A stretch of 21,885 bases of DNA from Bacillota bacterium (GTDB taxonomy: Bacteria > Bacillota > Clostridia > Christensenellales > CAG-138): the NCBI GenBank assembly GCA_023435025.1, contig JAEYSE010000043.1:1-21885 (forward strand), written 5' to 3'. Positions 7,610-15,188 of this stretch are shown here, one piece after another (position 1 is the first letter of the stretch; each line of letters starts with the position of its first letter). The notes beneath the pieces are model-generated. The model was given only the letters and a program-made list of their open reading frames with translations. It did no database searches and was not told where the DNA came from. The position numbers and the translations under genes are program-made.

Positions 7610-8683
7610 TTATTTTGCAGGCCAAGGCGTGCCCTTGTAAACGATTTCTTCCCAGAGGTTCTCTTCATAAGCTACGACATTGGTAGAATCGATCAGAACC
7701 GTGCCCGAGTCATTCATTTTTGCGAAGGTCGCGTTGCTGCCCTCGGTAAGGTGTTCGTAAGCCATACGAACGGACTCGTAGCCACGCTTATAGAAGTTCT
7801 GCGCCAGAGTGGCCCATACTTTACCATCTTTGATGTTATCGATGGTGGCTTCTACGGCATCGATATCAAGGATAAGGACATCACTACGGTCCATCTCCGC
7901 ACATACCTGGGCAACGCCCGGACCGCCGGTGGATTCAAGCATGACAAAGCAATTGGTTTCCGGGTAGGTATTGAGCGTATCCTCTGTGACGGTCATGGCG
8001 GTAGCAAGATCATTCTTATCCGCAACCACATTGACAACCTTCATATCCGGATATTTTTCGGCGATACGTTCTTCGATGCCTTTGCGCTGCTCAACCTGAT
8101 TAGTGGTAGCAAGGTCACCCATTACTACGCAAATATTTGCCTTGCCGCCGGTTTTCTCAGCAATCATATCCGCAGCATTGATCCCGTAATTGTAGTTATC
8201 CGTACCGATCCAGGCAACGAATTCATCTTCATTCTCCAACAGGTTGGAGGTCAGGAACATGGGGATATTGGCCTGCTTGGCGCGGGAGAACACCTCAAAG
8301 AGAGAAGGATCGAACGGTTCGCCGATGATTGCGTCCGGCTGTAATGTGATGGCATTTTCCATCGCAGCGATATAATCCGTAACGATTGTGCTCGTGCCAA
8401 AGGTTGGCCCAATGATCTCGAGCTTTACGCCATAATCTTCAGCGGCTTTACGTGCAGCCTCTGCCTGTTGTTCATAGACCGGGTGACCAACAAGGGCATT
8501 TACCAAAATGATATACGGTTGTTCGCCTTCCGCAGCGGCGGGGGCAGCGGTTTCAGCCGGTCCTGCCGGTTCATTAGAGCTGCTTGTGACTGCGGGTGCA
8601 GGCTGCTCTACGGCGGGCTTACTGCAGGCGCCAACGCTCAAAACCATCATGAGCGTCAAGGCCAGAATGAGTACCTTTTTCAT
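7610..8683 (-). CDS. Sugar ABC transporter substrate-binding lipoprotein
   Basis: A 357-residue binding protein of the ribose/xylose/galactose (type I periplasmic-binding) class. The signal peptide ends in a lipobox, SVGAC, with Cys20 as the lipidation site, followed by a flexible Ala/Pro/Ser/Glu-rich linker to about residue 53. The ligand-binding domain begins PYIILVNALVGHPVYEQQ and includes DAIIGEPFDPS, AWIGTDNYNYG and ILDIDAVEAT. The pattern FDPS is where related proteins often carry the DP/DN sugar contacts. It is the last gene of the permease-ATPase-binding protein operon, an unusual order because binding-protein genes often come first. It has its own GGAGG site about 10 bases before the ATG. 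The ligand is not identifiable from sequence alone. Confidence 0.9.
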   Translation of the reverse strand: MKKVLILALTLMMVLSVGACSKPAVEQPAPAVTSSSNEPAGPAETAAPAAAEGEQPYIILVNALVGHPVYEQQAEAARKAAEDYGVKLEIIGPTFGTSTIVTDYIAAMENAITLQPDAIIGEPFDPSLFEVFSRAKQANIPMFLTSNLLENEDEFVAWIGTDNYNYGINAADMIAEKTGGKANICVVMGDLATTNQVEQRKGIEERIAEKYPDMKVVNVVADKNDLATAMTVTEDTLNTYPETNCFVMLESTGGPGVAQVCAEMDRSDVLILDIDAVEATIDNIKDGKVWATLAQNFYKRGYESVRMAYEHLTEGSNATFAKMNDSGTVLIDSTNVVAYEENLWEEIVYKGTPWPAK

Positions 8684-8780
8684 TATGATCGATCCTCCAT
8701 TTTTATTTTATGTCAATGCCATCGGGCACGAACAACAAACGCATTCCTTCTTGCTTATCCGTATTTCACGCAAAAAGGGC

Positions 8781-10295
8781 TCAGGCACCCGAACAGATGC
8801 GCAGGAACTGTTCCTCATCCGCCTCTTCCCGTGTCAGCTCGGCACGGATCTTTCCATTTGCCAGCAGCAGGTATCGATCGCACATGCCAACCAGCTCCGG
8901 AAGTTCGGATGAAATCATGATGATCGCCATGCCCTGTTTCACCAGCTGCGTCATCATCTGGTAAATTTGCGTTTTCGCACCTACGTCAATACCGCGCGTC
9001 GGCTCGTCCAGCAACAGCACTTTAGGATCAGCCATCAGCCACTTGGAAAGAACGACCTTTTGCTGATTGCCACCTGAAAGACCCGTTACCATTGCGCGCT
9101 CGGAATTCGCCTTGATACTCAGAGCCTCCATATATGTTTCACCGAACTTGCGTTCCGTATCTTTCTTCAAAATACCCGACTTAGAAACCTTATCAAGACG
9201 TGGCAAGCTGATATTCTTTGCGATATCCAGTGTAGGAACAAAGCCGTTGACCTTGCGGTCCTCGCTCAGCAGCGCAAGACCTTTTTGAATGGCATCACCC
9301 GGATCCTTGATTTTGGCCGGCTTTCCGCCTATGTTCAGTTCATCATATGTGCCTTCGATTGCGCCGAATATGGCGTTGACCGTTTCAGACCGTCCTGAAC
9401 CAACCAGACCAACCAGCCCTAAAATTTCCCCTTCATGCACCGCGATATCTACGCCATCTACGATGTACTTCTTCTTATTGTAGGGGTGCTGGACACGCAA
9501 GTTCTTGACGCTGAGTGCTTCCTGGCCGATTGGAACGATTTCCTTGGGATACATGTTCTCAATCTTCCTGTTTACCATGGCTTCAACAATGTCGTTTACA
9601 TCGACTTCGCTCGCCTGCTTCGTCCAGACATGCGAACCATCGCGCATGATGCAGACGCGGTCAGCCAGGCGTTTGATTTCGCGGATTTTATGGCTGATAT
9701 AGATGCAAGAGATTCCCTGCTCGCGTAAGCGAAATAGTATTTTGAACAGCTCCTCTACCTCCGCTTCGGTCAGCGGGGAGGTCGGCTCATCAAGTACGAG
9801 TATCTTGGGGTTGCGAGAAAGAGCCCGCGCAATGGATACCATCTGACACTGGGAGGCGCTAAGATCGCGCAGCTGCGTGGTAACGGGTACATGCAGTCCG
9901 ACCATTGCGATATATTTCTGCGCCTCTTCCCGCATGGCTGCCCACTGAACAATTCCGTTCTTTGTTGGGACTCGGCCAAGAAAAATATTTTCCGCCACCG
10001 ATAGATCAAGGTGGACACTGATTTCCTGATAGATCATTTCAATTCCAGCTGCGGAGGAATCTGCCGGGTTACGGAACAGGCACTTTTTGCTGCCAACCCA
10101 AATTTCCCCCTCATAGGTGCTGTGTTCATAGGAGCCGCTGAGCACTTTCATCAGCGTGGATTTCCCCGCTCCATTCTCACCGCAGATAGCCAGTATCTCC
10201 TTCTCCATCAGATCAATGGAAACGTTCTTAAGCGCCTTTGTTGCACCAAATGATTTGGTGACCCCTTTCATTTCGAGAATGATTTTCTGTTCCAT
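8781..10295 (-). CDS. Sugar ABC transporter ATP-binding protein, double ATPase
   Basis: A 504-residue protein with two fused nucleotide-binding domains, as in RbsA/XylG/MglA. Domain 1 has Walker A GENGAGKST, a degenerate signature LSASQCQMVSIARA and Walker B ILVLDEPTS, followed by ISHKI. Domain 2 has the altered Walker A GLVGSGRSET, the typical signature LSGGNQQKV and Walker B LLLDEPTRGIDVG. The YEHSTYEGEI stretch after the first Walker A is reminiscent of xylose-type ATPases (XylG), but the substrate is not settled by this. It powers the permease encoded just upstream. The start is placed at the ATG at 10295, with GAGGTG before it. A GTG three codons earlier is part of that ribosome binding site. 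The upstream stop is only 10 bases away. Confidence 0.92.
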   Translation of the reverse strand: MEQKIILEMKGVTKSFGATKALKNVSIDLMEKEILAICGENGAGKSTLMKVLSGSYEHSTYEGEIWVGSKKCLFRNPADSSAAGIEMIYQEISVHLDLSVAENIFLGRVPTKNGIVQWAAMREEAQKYIAMVGLHVPVTTQLRDLSASQCQMVSIARALSRNPKILVLDEPTSPLTEAEVEELFKILFRLREQGISCIYISHKIREIKRLADRVCIMRDGSHVWTKQASEVDVNDIVEAMVNRKIENMYPKEIVPIGQEALSVKNLRVQHPYNKKKYIVDGVDIAVHEGEILGLVGLVGSGRSETVNAIFGAIEGTYDELNIGGKPAKIKDPGDAIQKGLALLSEDRKVNGFVPTLDIAKNISLPRLDKVSKSGILKKDTERKFGETYMEALSIKANSERAMVTGLSGGNQQKVVLSKWLMADPKVLLLDEPTRGIDVGAKTQIYQMMTQLVKQGMAIIMISSELPELVGMCDRYLLLANGKIRAELTREEADEEQFLRICSGA

Positions 10296-10305
10296 ACGTA
10301 TCACC

Positions 10306-11298
10306 TCAGATGTTCAGGCTAGCGCGAATACGGTTGCGTACATATTCAAGAGAGCAGGCGAATATGAGTACAAGCCCGATAACAAGTTGTTGCCAATAGG
10401 CATCAATCTTCACAAGCGTCATGCCGTTGCTGATCATGGCCATAAAGAAGGAACCCATCACAATTCCGATAATGGAACCCGCGCCGCCGTCCATGCTAAT
10501 CCCGCCGATTACACATGCAGCAACAACGGTCATCTCAAAACCCGAACCGATGTTGGGCTGGGCCGATCCAACACGAGATGCCATGAGCACACCGGTCAGG
10601 GCGGCAAGGATGCCGGTAAGGACGAATGCCGAGAAGCGGATTTTTACCGTTGGAATACCTGAAAGCCGGGCGGCTTCGCCGTTACCACCCGCCGCATAAA
10701 GCTTCCGGCCGTAGGTGGTATAGCGCAAAATGAACCCCGCAAGAACTGCCATTACAATTGCAATTACGACCACGTATGGTACTTCATAATTACCAATCAC
10801 GATCCCTTTTTGGCCTACCGTCAAGAATGCCTCCGGCAACGGATAGACGGAAACGCCTTTGGTGTATCCCGTGCACAGGCCCCGCGCTGCGTACATGCTG
10901 CCCATCGTTGCAATAAAGGGCGGGAGCTTTATGACCTGTACGAGAAAGCCGTTGAATGCACCAACCAACGCCCCGATGATGAGCGCAACTACTATCGCAA
11001 TCCAGATCGGGACATTGTAGTAGGTCATGAGAGCCGCTGCAGTAACGCCGCCAAGGGAAAAAACAGCGCCTACTGAAATATCCCAGCTTCCGGCGATGAT
11101 CAAAAACGCCTGCCCAATGGCGGTAATAATCGTAAATGCGGCTGTACGCATGACATTGGACATATTGCTCACGGTAAAGAATTTATCGCTGTTGACCGAA
11201 AACAGAATCATAGCCAGCAGCAGCGGCATTAAAACGCCAGATTCACGAACGTCCACAAATTTTTCGAGCACGACTCTAACAGGGTTTTTCTTCTCCAT
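10306..11298 (-). CDS. Sugar ABC transporter permease
   Basis: A 330-residue, very hydrophobic membrane protein of the RbsC/XylH (BPD_transp_2) family with about 8-10 membrane segments. Family features include SAWDISVG-type wording in AGSWDISVGAVFSLGG (around 67-82), the ATMGSMYAARGL stretch and the cytoplasmic coupling region GGNGEAARLSGI(P)TVKIR before the last helices. The glycine-rich GGISMDGGAGS loop near the C-terminus is also typical. As in this class, a homodimer is expected to form the pore with the double ATPase. It is the first gene of the importer operon, about 130 bases downstream of the near-consensus promoter at 11434-11462. GGAGGA and a closer GGAG lie ahead of the ATG. Confidence 0.92.
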   Translation of the reverse strand: MEKKNPVRVVLEKFVDVRESGVLMPLLLAMILFSVNSDKFFTVSNMSNVMRTAAFTIITAIGQAFLIIAGSWDISVGAVFSLGGVTAAALMTYYNVPIWIAIVVALIIGALVGAFNGFLVQVIKLPPFIATMGSMYAARGLCTGYTKGVSVYPLPEAFLTVGQKGIVIGNYEVPYVVVIAIVMAVLAGFILRYTTYGRKLYAAGGNGEAARLSGIPTVKIRFSAFVLTGILAALTGVLMASRVGSAQPNIGSGFEMTVVAACVIGGISMDGGAGSIIGIVMGSFFMAMISNGMTLVKIDAYWQQLVIGLVLIFACSLEYVRNRIRASLNI

Positions 11299-11395
11299 AG
11301 CTCCAATATTCCTCCATAAACTAGCAGATGCATGTAAGAAAGCGTGCTTGCCACGCTGCTGTGAAATTTAGAACAAGTGTAATAATTTGTGATTT

Positions 11396-11409
11396 CGAAA
11401 TAATTTTCG
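11396..11409. promoter_or_regulatory. Downstream operator-like site CGAAA-TAAT-TTTCG
   Basis: A perfect 5-bp inverted repeat with a 4-base centre. It lies about +19 to +32 relative to the predicted start of the importer transcript, where a bound repressor would block elongation. It overlaps the perfect 10-bp palindrome ATTTCGAAAT (11393-11402). It matches the architecture of the site at 11473-11486. Confidence 0.5.
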
Positions 11410-11433
11410 GCACCGTGTTTGCCCGACGTTGTT

Positions 11434-11462
11434 AATATAGTCGCATTAATAGGATCAGTCAA
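11434..11462 (-). promoter_or_regulatory. Promoter of the sugar ABC importer operon
   Basis: On the minus strand a -35 box TTGACT (11457-11462) and a -10 box TATATT (11434-11439) are separated by exactly 17 bases, a near-consensus vegetative promoter. The predicted start is near 11427, giving a leader of about 130 bases before the permease gene. Such a strong core promoter is normally held down by a repressor, consistent with the flanking inverted repeats. Confidence 0.75.
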
Positions 11463-11472
11463 CAAAAATCTC

Positions 11473-11486
11473 CGAAACTATTTTCG
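11473..11486. promoter_or_regulatory. Upstream operator-like site CGAAA-CTAT-TTTCG
   Basis: A perfect 5-bp inverted repeat with a 4-base centre, just upstream of the -35 box (about -46 to -59). It has the same arms and spacing as the site at 11396-11409, 77 bp away centre to centre. The xGAAA-N4-TTTCx shape resembles LacI-family operators, including catabolite (cre) sites, but the centre lacks the usual CG. Confidence 0.5.
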
Positions 11487-11508
11487 ATATGTAGGCATGA
11501 ATTGGTGT

Positions 11509-11559
11509 AAAAAAAGGCAACAGAGGATAGGCGCAAGCCCGTCCTCTGTTGCCTTTTTC
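11509..11559. terminator. Strong bidirectional terminator
   Basis: A perfect 12-bp stem (GGCAACAGAGGA at 11516-11527 with TCCTCTGTTGCC at 11542-11553) and a 14-base loop. Seven T follow it on the minus strand, and a five-T run follows on the plus strand. It ends the minus-strand operon of the TIM-like and YjbQ genes, 36 bases beyond the stop, and insulates it from the importer promoter just downstream. Confidence 0.9.
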
Positions 11560-11588
11560 CGGTGGATACAACAAGATTTTTAATCGAA

Positions 11589-12209
11589 CTATCTCTGCTG
11601 CTGCAGCGTGAACTGCTCCATATGCGCTTTTTCTTCTTGGGTAAATTTACGCAGGGTGTTAATCACCTCGCCGTTGTTCCATTTTCGATCTTCCACATTC
11701 TCAGTGGTACCCATAACGGTAATATTCAGCTGGCGAGAGCGGGCCCTAACATGATCCCAGTCAATGAAGTATACATGGGCAAATTCGCCGCCATCAAGAA
11801 CGCCGTCCTTGATGGTCATGGCCTCGCTGCGGCCAAAGAACACGCTGCGCAGATGTCCATCCGTATTCATGCTAGTATAATTGCCGGGTTCATCAACAAA
11901 ACGGCCAAATTGAGCGTGGATTGGCCCGGGGTGACGGTATTGATGCTCCTCGGCAAAATCAGGAATCATTTTGCGCATGATATCGAGCAGGTCATGCTGC
12001 AGATACTCCAAATCGAAGGAGTCCAGATCATGGGAGCATTCCTGCACCATTACAGAGCAGGTGGTATGGTGCGAGGCAATGGTGCAGGTACCGTTCTTGA
12101 CCCCAGATGCCTGCACAATCTCGACGACTTCCTTCGTCACATCATGGAACGTGGGGATCCAGCCCCGGGACTGCAGCTTCAGCTCTTTTTGATAAACCTT
12201 GAATTCCAT
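11589..12209 (-). CDS. YjbQ/UPF0047 family protein, extended form
   Basis: A 206-residue protein of the YjbQ family, some members of which have weak thiamine-phosphate synthase activity; the true role is largely unknown. Family features are SHHTTCSVMVQE (46-57), HDLLD (72-76), DGHLRSVFFGRSE (117-129) and the C-terminal ITVMG (163-167). Family members are usually near 130-140 residues. Here an inserted stretch around 80-112 (HPGPIHAQFGRFVDEPGNY) and a charged tail after 168 make it longer. The His pairs and Glu57 would fit a metal- or phosphate-binding pocket. It is preceded by AGGAGG and lies 32 bases after a TIM-like isomerase gene in a sugar locus, so a role on a sugar phosphate is possible but not shown. 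Confidence 0.8.
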   Translation of the reverse strand: MEFKVYQKELKLQSRGWIPTFHDVTKEVVEIVQASGVKNGTCTIASHHTTCSVMVQECSHDLDSFDLEYLQHDLLDIMRKMIPDFAEEHQYRHPGPIHAQFGRFVDEPGNYTSMNTDGHLRSVFFGRSEAMTIKDGVLDGGEFAHVYFIDWDHVRARSRQLNITVMGTTENVEDRKWNNGEVINTLRKFTQEEKAHMEQFTLQQQR

Positions 12210-12241
12210 ATATACCTCCTATTGTTTTGATTTGCATATGA

Positions 12242-12949
12242 TTAGGCTTTTGAACCTCTTTCGTCCCACGCTCTGCGGACTGCGCCGATCATTTCATCAA
12301 CCATAGCCGCACGGTCCTTTGCCTTCACGACACCGCTCGACGAACCGGTCGCTTCCGCGCCTGCAAATATCACATCGTACACATCGCGGCCATTGCTGAT
12401 GCCTGCGCCTTGCAGCACATAAATGTTGGGATTGACGCGTTTTACCGCGTCGATAGAGGCTTTTACGTAGTCCATGCTGCTGGTCTTGCCTGTTCCGATT
12501 AACTCGGTAGGCTCAGCTACGATAATATTCGGTCCCAGGTACGCCACCGCGGCGGCTTCCCGGATTGAATCCGTACAGACAATGGTCGCCAGCCCCACTT
12601 CATCCGCGCGGCGAATGGTTTGGTTGAGGACTGCCAGCGGTATGGGTTTTTCACAGTGATTAAGCATGACGCCGCGCGCACCGGCTGCAAGAAGCGATTC
12701 CGGCAGCATATCCGCCAGCCCCCTGCCTGGAATAATGGGGTCCATGTGCGGCGCAAAAACAAAGATACGTTTGACCTGCTCCGCGACACGCCGGATATCC
12801 ACTACCGGAGTAGTAAATATGATGTCAACATCGTACTTTTGGGCTGCAGCATCGGCGGCAAGCGCAAGATTTAGCACATCGTCGCCATACAGATAAGATT
12901 TGGGGCCAATTTCAAAGAATGGTGGTTTTAATTTAAATGGCTCTAGCAT
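12242..12949 (-). CDS. Triosephosphate isomerase-like protein, short form
   Basis: A 235-residue TIM-barrel isomerase of the compact type also seen in archaeal TIM and in tetrulose-phosphate isomerases. The catalytic residues can be placed: Lys17 in GPKSYLYG, His98 in LNHCEKP and Glu146 in VAEPTELIGTGK. The phosphate-binding GAGI is at 181-184, and a GSSSG loop lies at 202-206. The standard bacterial NWKMN and GHSERR wording is absent, so this is unlikely to be the housekeeping glycolytic enzyme. Related short TIMs act on erythrulose phosphates in tetritol pathways, a precedent for a specialised job here. It leads the minus-strand arm of a divergent sugar cluster, with GGAGGA before the ATG and a promoter at 12988-13016. 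Confidence 0.8.
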   Translation of the reverse strand: MLEPFKLKPPFFEIGPKSYLYGDDVLNLALAADAAAQKYDVDIIFTTPVVDIRRVAEQVKRIFVFAPHMDPIIPGRGLADMLPESLLAAGARGVMLNHCEKPIPLAVLNQTIRRADEVGLATIVCTDSIREAAAVAYLGPNIIVAEPTELIGTGKTSSMDYVKASIDAVKRVNPNIYVLQGAGISNGRDVYDVIFAGAEATGSSSGVVKAKDRAAMVDEMIGAVRRAWDERGSKA

Positions 12950-12987
12950 TGCTCTCCTCCTTGTAAAAAATAGGAACTGACAACGAT

Positions 12988-13016
12988 AGTGTAATTATTT
13001 GCACCTATTAAGTCAA
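12988..13016 (-). promoter_or_regulatory. Promoter of the TIM-like/YjbQ operon
   Basis: The minus-strand -35 box TTGACT (13011-13016) and -10 box TACACT (12988-12993) have a 17-base spacer, with transcription predicted to start near 12981, about 31 bases before the gene. The extended -35 context TTGTTGACT shares GTTGACT with the importer promoter, and TTAATAGG lies in the spacers of both, in opposite orientation. Confidence 0.65.
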
Positions 13017-13040
13017 CAATATTTTTTATAAATTTGTTTA

Positions 13041-13069
13041 TTGCTTTCTTTTTGGATAGCGTCTATACT
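13041..13069 (+). promoter_or_regulatory. Promoter of the epimerase-to-kinase operon
   Basis: The -35 box TTGCTT (13041-13046) and -10 box TATACT (13064-13069) are separated by exactly 17 bases. Transcription would start near 13076, about 18 bases before the epimerase ATG at 13094. The two -35 boxes of the divergent promoters are only 24 bases apart, across an AT-rich stretch, so one bound regulator could control both arms. Confidence 0.6.
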
Positions 13070-13093
13070 GTTTCTAGAATGGGAGATGAAACT

Positions 13094-13750
13094 ATGCCAA
13101 TCATTGCGCCATCGCTGCTTGCCGCAAATGCTGGAAAGCTCAACGAAGAAATACATGCCATTGAGAACGCTGGTGCAGAGTACCTTCATATTGATGTCAT
13201 GGACGGGCACTTTGTACCAAACCTTTCTTTTGGGCCGAATATCGTGGCCGACATACGGCCACAAAGCCAACTGTACTTTGATGTACACTTGATGATTACG
13301 CATCCCCTCCGGTATGTGCAGGCTTTTATTGAGGCTGGAGCGGATGCTATCACGGTACATATAGAGTCCCAATCGGACCCTCTGCAGATATATGAAATCT
13401 GCCAAAAAACAAAAGTCGGCTTCGGGCTATCCGTTTGCCCCAATACCGCGCTTGCGCGTATAAAGCCATACTTAGAGCTGGCGGATATTTTATTGATTAT
13501 GAGCATACATCCCGGGTTCGGCGGGCAGAAGTTTATGCCGGAAGCATATGCGCGGATCCGCGAAGCCGCCAAACTGCGCCAGGAATGCAACGCAAAGTAT
13601 CAAATCAGCGTGGACGGCGGCGTAAACGCAGCAAACGCCGGAGAAATTATTGCAAGAGGCGCGGATGTTTTGGTCGCAGGGAGCGCGATATTTTCCCAAA
13701 CTAACCGGGAACAAGCCATTGCCGCATTGCGAAAGGGGGGAACCCTCTGA
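13094..13750 (+). CDS. rpe: Ribulose-phosphate 3-epimerase family protein
   Basis: A 218-residue TIM-barrel epimerase. All family hallmarks are present: APSLLAAN (5-12), LHIDVMDGHFVPN (31-43), DVHLMI (63-68), HPGFGGQ (139-145) and SVDGGVN (172-178). Metal ligands and acid/base residues can be assigned as His32, Asp34, His65 and Asp174. It interconverts ribulose-5-P and xylulose-5-P, or a related ketose phosphate such as allulose-6-P. The stretch VCPNTAL replaces the usual LNP-x-TP loop, which may mean altered substrate preference. The ATG at 13094 is chosen because GGGAGA lies 7 bases before it; longer in-frame starts would overlap the predicted promoter. The TGA overlaps the ATG of the next gene (TGATG), implying coupled translation. 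Confidence 0.88.
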   Translation: MPIIAPSLLAANAGKLNEEIHAIENAGAEYLHIDVMDGHFVPNLSFGPNIVADIRPQSQLYFDVHLMITHPLRYVQAFIEAGADAITVHIESQSDPLQIYEICQKTKVGFGLSVCPNTALARIKPYLELADILLIMSIHPGFGGQKFMPEAYARIREAAKLRQECNAKYQISVDGGVNAANAGEIIARGADVLVAGSAIFSQTNREQAIAALRKGGTL

Positions 13751-14370
13751 TGACGAAGCTACAAGTATGGGACGCCGCGGCTTCTGCCTATGCAATTGAA
13801 GCTGAAGCAATTACGCATGCATTTACAGCCATAAACAAGGAATCCTTTCTTCAGGCAGTAGATGTGCTCGCACAGGCACCACGCATCGCCGCAAGCGGGT
13901 GTGGCCATTCCGGCATTGCCTGCCAGCATTTCACGCACTTAATGTGCTGCATTGAGCGGCCAGCGCGGTTCATTTCACCAGCGGAAGCTGTTCATGGTGC
14001 AATGGGCTACCTCCAAAAAGGTGATGTCATGCTCCTAACATCGCGCGGCGGAAAAACTGCGGAGCTGCTGCCGATACTCGACATTTGCGTAGAAAAGGGT
14101 GTAACGGTCATATCCGTAACGGAAAATCTCACATCTCCGTTGGCCAAGGGTGCGGATATTGTGCTGCAAATGTCGGTAACCCGGGAAACCGACCGCTACA
14201 ACAGCCAGGGTACAACAAGCTTCTGCGTTGTGTCCGTACTGTTTGACGCGTTGCAGGCAGCGCTGATCGAAACCACCGAATTTCGTAACGAGCAATTTGC
14301 AGTCATTCATCCGGGCGGCGCTGTCGGCGAACGCCTGAATCATAAGGCTTCTTCCGATGGTAAGAAATGA
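13750..14370 (+). CDS. SIS-domain sugar-phosphate isomerase, KpsF/GutQ-like
   Basis: A 206-residue single SIS domain protein resembling the isomerase part of arabinose-5-phosphate isomerases (KdsD/KpsF/GutQ), without their C-terminal CBS domains. Recognisable pieces are ASGCGHSGIACQ, SPAEAVHGAMG, GDVMLLTSRGGKTAE and the terminal HPGGAVGERL. The usual SNSGES/T phosphate loop reads SRGGKT, a visible departure. The enzyme would interconvert an aldose phosphate and a ketose phosphate, feeding or receiving product from the preceding epimerase. A hexulose-phosphate isomerase role is the alternative. Translation is coupled to the epimerase (shared TGATG) and a G-rich ribosome binding site precedes the start. 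Confidence 0.8.
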   Translation: MTKLQVWDAAASAYAIEAEAITHAFTAINKESFLQAVDVLAQAPRIAASGCGHSGIACQHFTHLMCCIERPARFISPAEAVHGAMGYLQKGDVMLLTSRGGKTAELLPILDICVEKGVTVISVTENLTSPLAKGADIVLQMSVTRETDRYNSQGTTSFCVVSVLFDALQAALIETTEFRNEQFAVIHPGGAVGERLNHKASSDGKK

Positions 14371-14408
14371 TATAATGATGCTATCACTTTTTGGAGGGAG
14401 TATCACCT

Positions 14409-15188
14409 ATGGCCGGAGAACTGAAAATCGATGCCCGCAGAAAGAAAATACTGGAGCTGCTCCGAAGAGACGGGCAGGTACGCGTGACCCAATTGAGCGA
14501 GCAGCTTGGGGCCACTCCAGTGACCATACGCAGTGACCTTGATGCGCTGGAACAGGACGGTTATCTGGAACGAATGCAGGGTGGTGCAATCCAGACCACA
14601 AGAAACTACTACAACATGGAGTTTCAGCGGCGCAAGCAGGAGCATATGGACCTTAAGAAAGCAATCGCTTCCTATGCAGCTGGCATGGTGCGCGACGGCA
14701 ACACGCTGTTCATCAATTCGGGCACTACCACCTACTTCACCGCCATTGAATTGAAAAAACGCAAAAACCTGAATATTGTCACCAACTCCATTTCGGTTGC
14801 CGTGGAGCTGGGAGATGTGCCTACGTTCCGCGTAATTCTGCTTGGCGGAGAAATCAATGCTCAGTATTCCTTCACATATGGGGAAGCCGCGCGCGAGCAA
14901 CTCTCCCGCTTTAAGGCGGATTATGCCATTCTTTCTTTTGACGGTGTTTCACCCCAATCAGGGTTGACAACTTATCATGCCGAAGAAAGCGTAATTGACC
15001 GCATCATGATGGAACGTGCGCAGCGGACGATGGTCGTGGCGGATAGCACCAAGCTTGATTATGAAAGCTTCTCACACGTTTCAGATTTAAGTGACATTGT
15101 CTGCTGGATTACGGACGAAAAAGCCAACCGTACGCTGACGGAAGGGATCACACAAAAAGGTGTCGAAGTCCACTTTGCGAAATCATAA
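14409..15188 (+). CDS. DeoR-family transcriptional regulator
   Basis: A 259-residue regulator. The winged helix-turn-helix fills about residues 8-60 (RRKKILELLRRDG, TPVTIRSDLDALEQDGYLER, then GGA), the standard DeoR pattern. The effector half has the sugar-phosphate-binding fold of the family: INSGTTTYFTA, VTNSISVA, LGGEIN, and the FDGVSPQSG to VVADSTKLD block near the C-terminus. It probably senses a phosphorylated sugar made by the kinase downstream and controls the divergent operons and perhaps the importer. The ATG at 14409 is chosen because GGAGGGAG precedes it by about 9 bases; a TTG at 14391 lies at that site and is rejected. The frame overlaps the next gene by about 29 bases. Confidence 0.9.
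   Translation: MAGELKIDARRKKILELLRRDGQVRVTQLSEQLGATPVTIRSDLDALEQDGYLERMQGGAIQTTRNYYNMEFQRRKQEHMDLKKAIASYAAGMVRDGNTLFINSGTTTYFTAIELKKRKNLNIVTNSISVAVELGDVPTFRVILLGGEINAQYSFTYGEAAREQLSRFKADYAILSFDGVSPQSGLTTYHAEESVIDRIMMERAQRTMVVADSTKLDYESFSHVSDLSDIVCWITDEKANRTLTEGITQKGVEVHFAKS

Noticed and set aside
11396..11486. Catabolite control (cre) sites
   Set aside because: The arms resemble cre but end in C/G rather than T/A and the central CG is missing, so a local regulator is more likely.
11562..12230. Plus-strand frame of 222 codons
   Set aside because: Antisense to the YjbQ gene and crossing its start; no recognisable domain.
13034..13093. N-terminal extension of the epimerase
   Set aside because: It would overlap the predicted -35/-10 boxes, and the ATG at 13094 has the ribosome site and matches the family's N-terminus.
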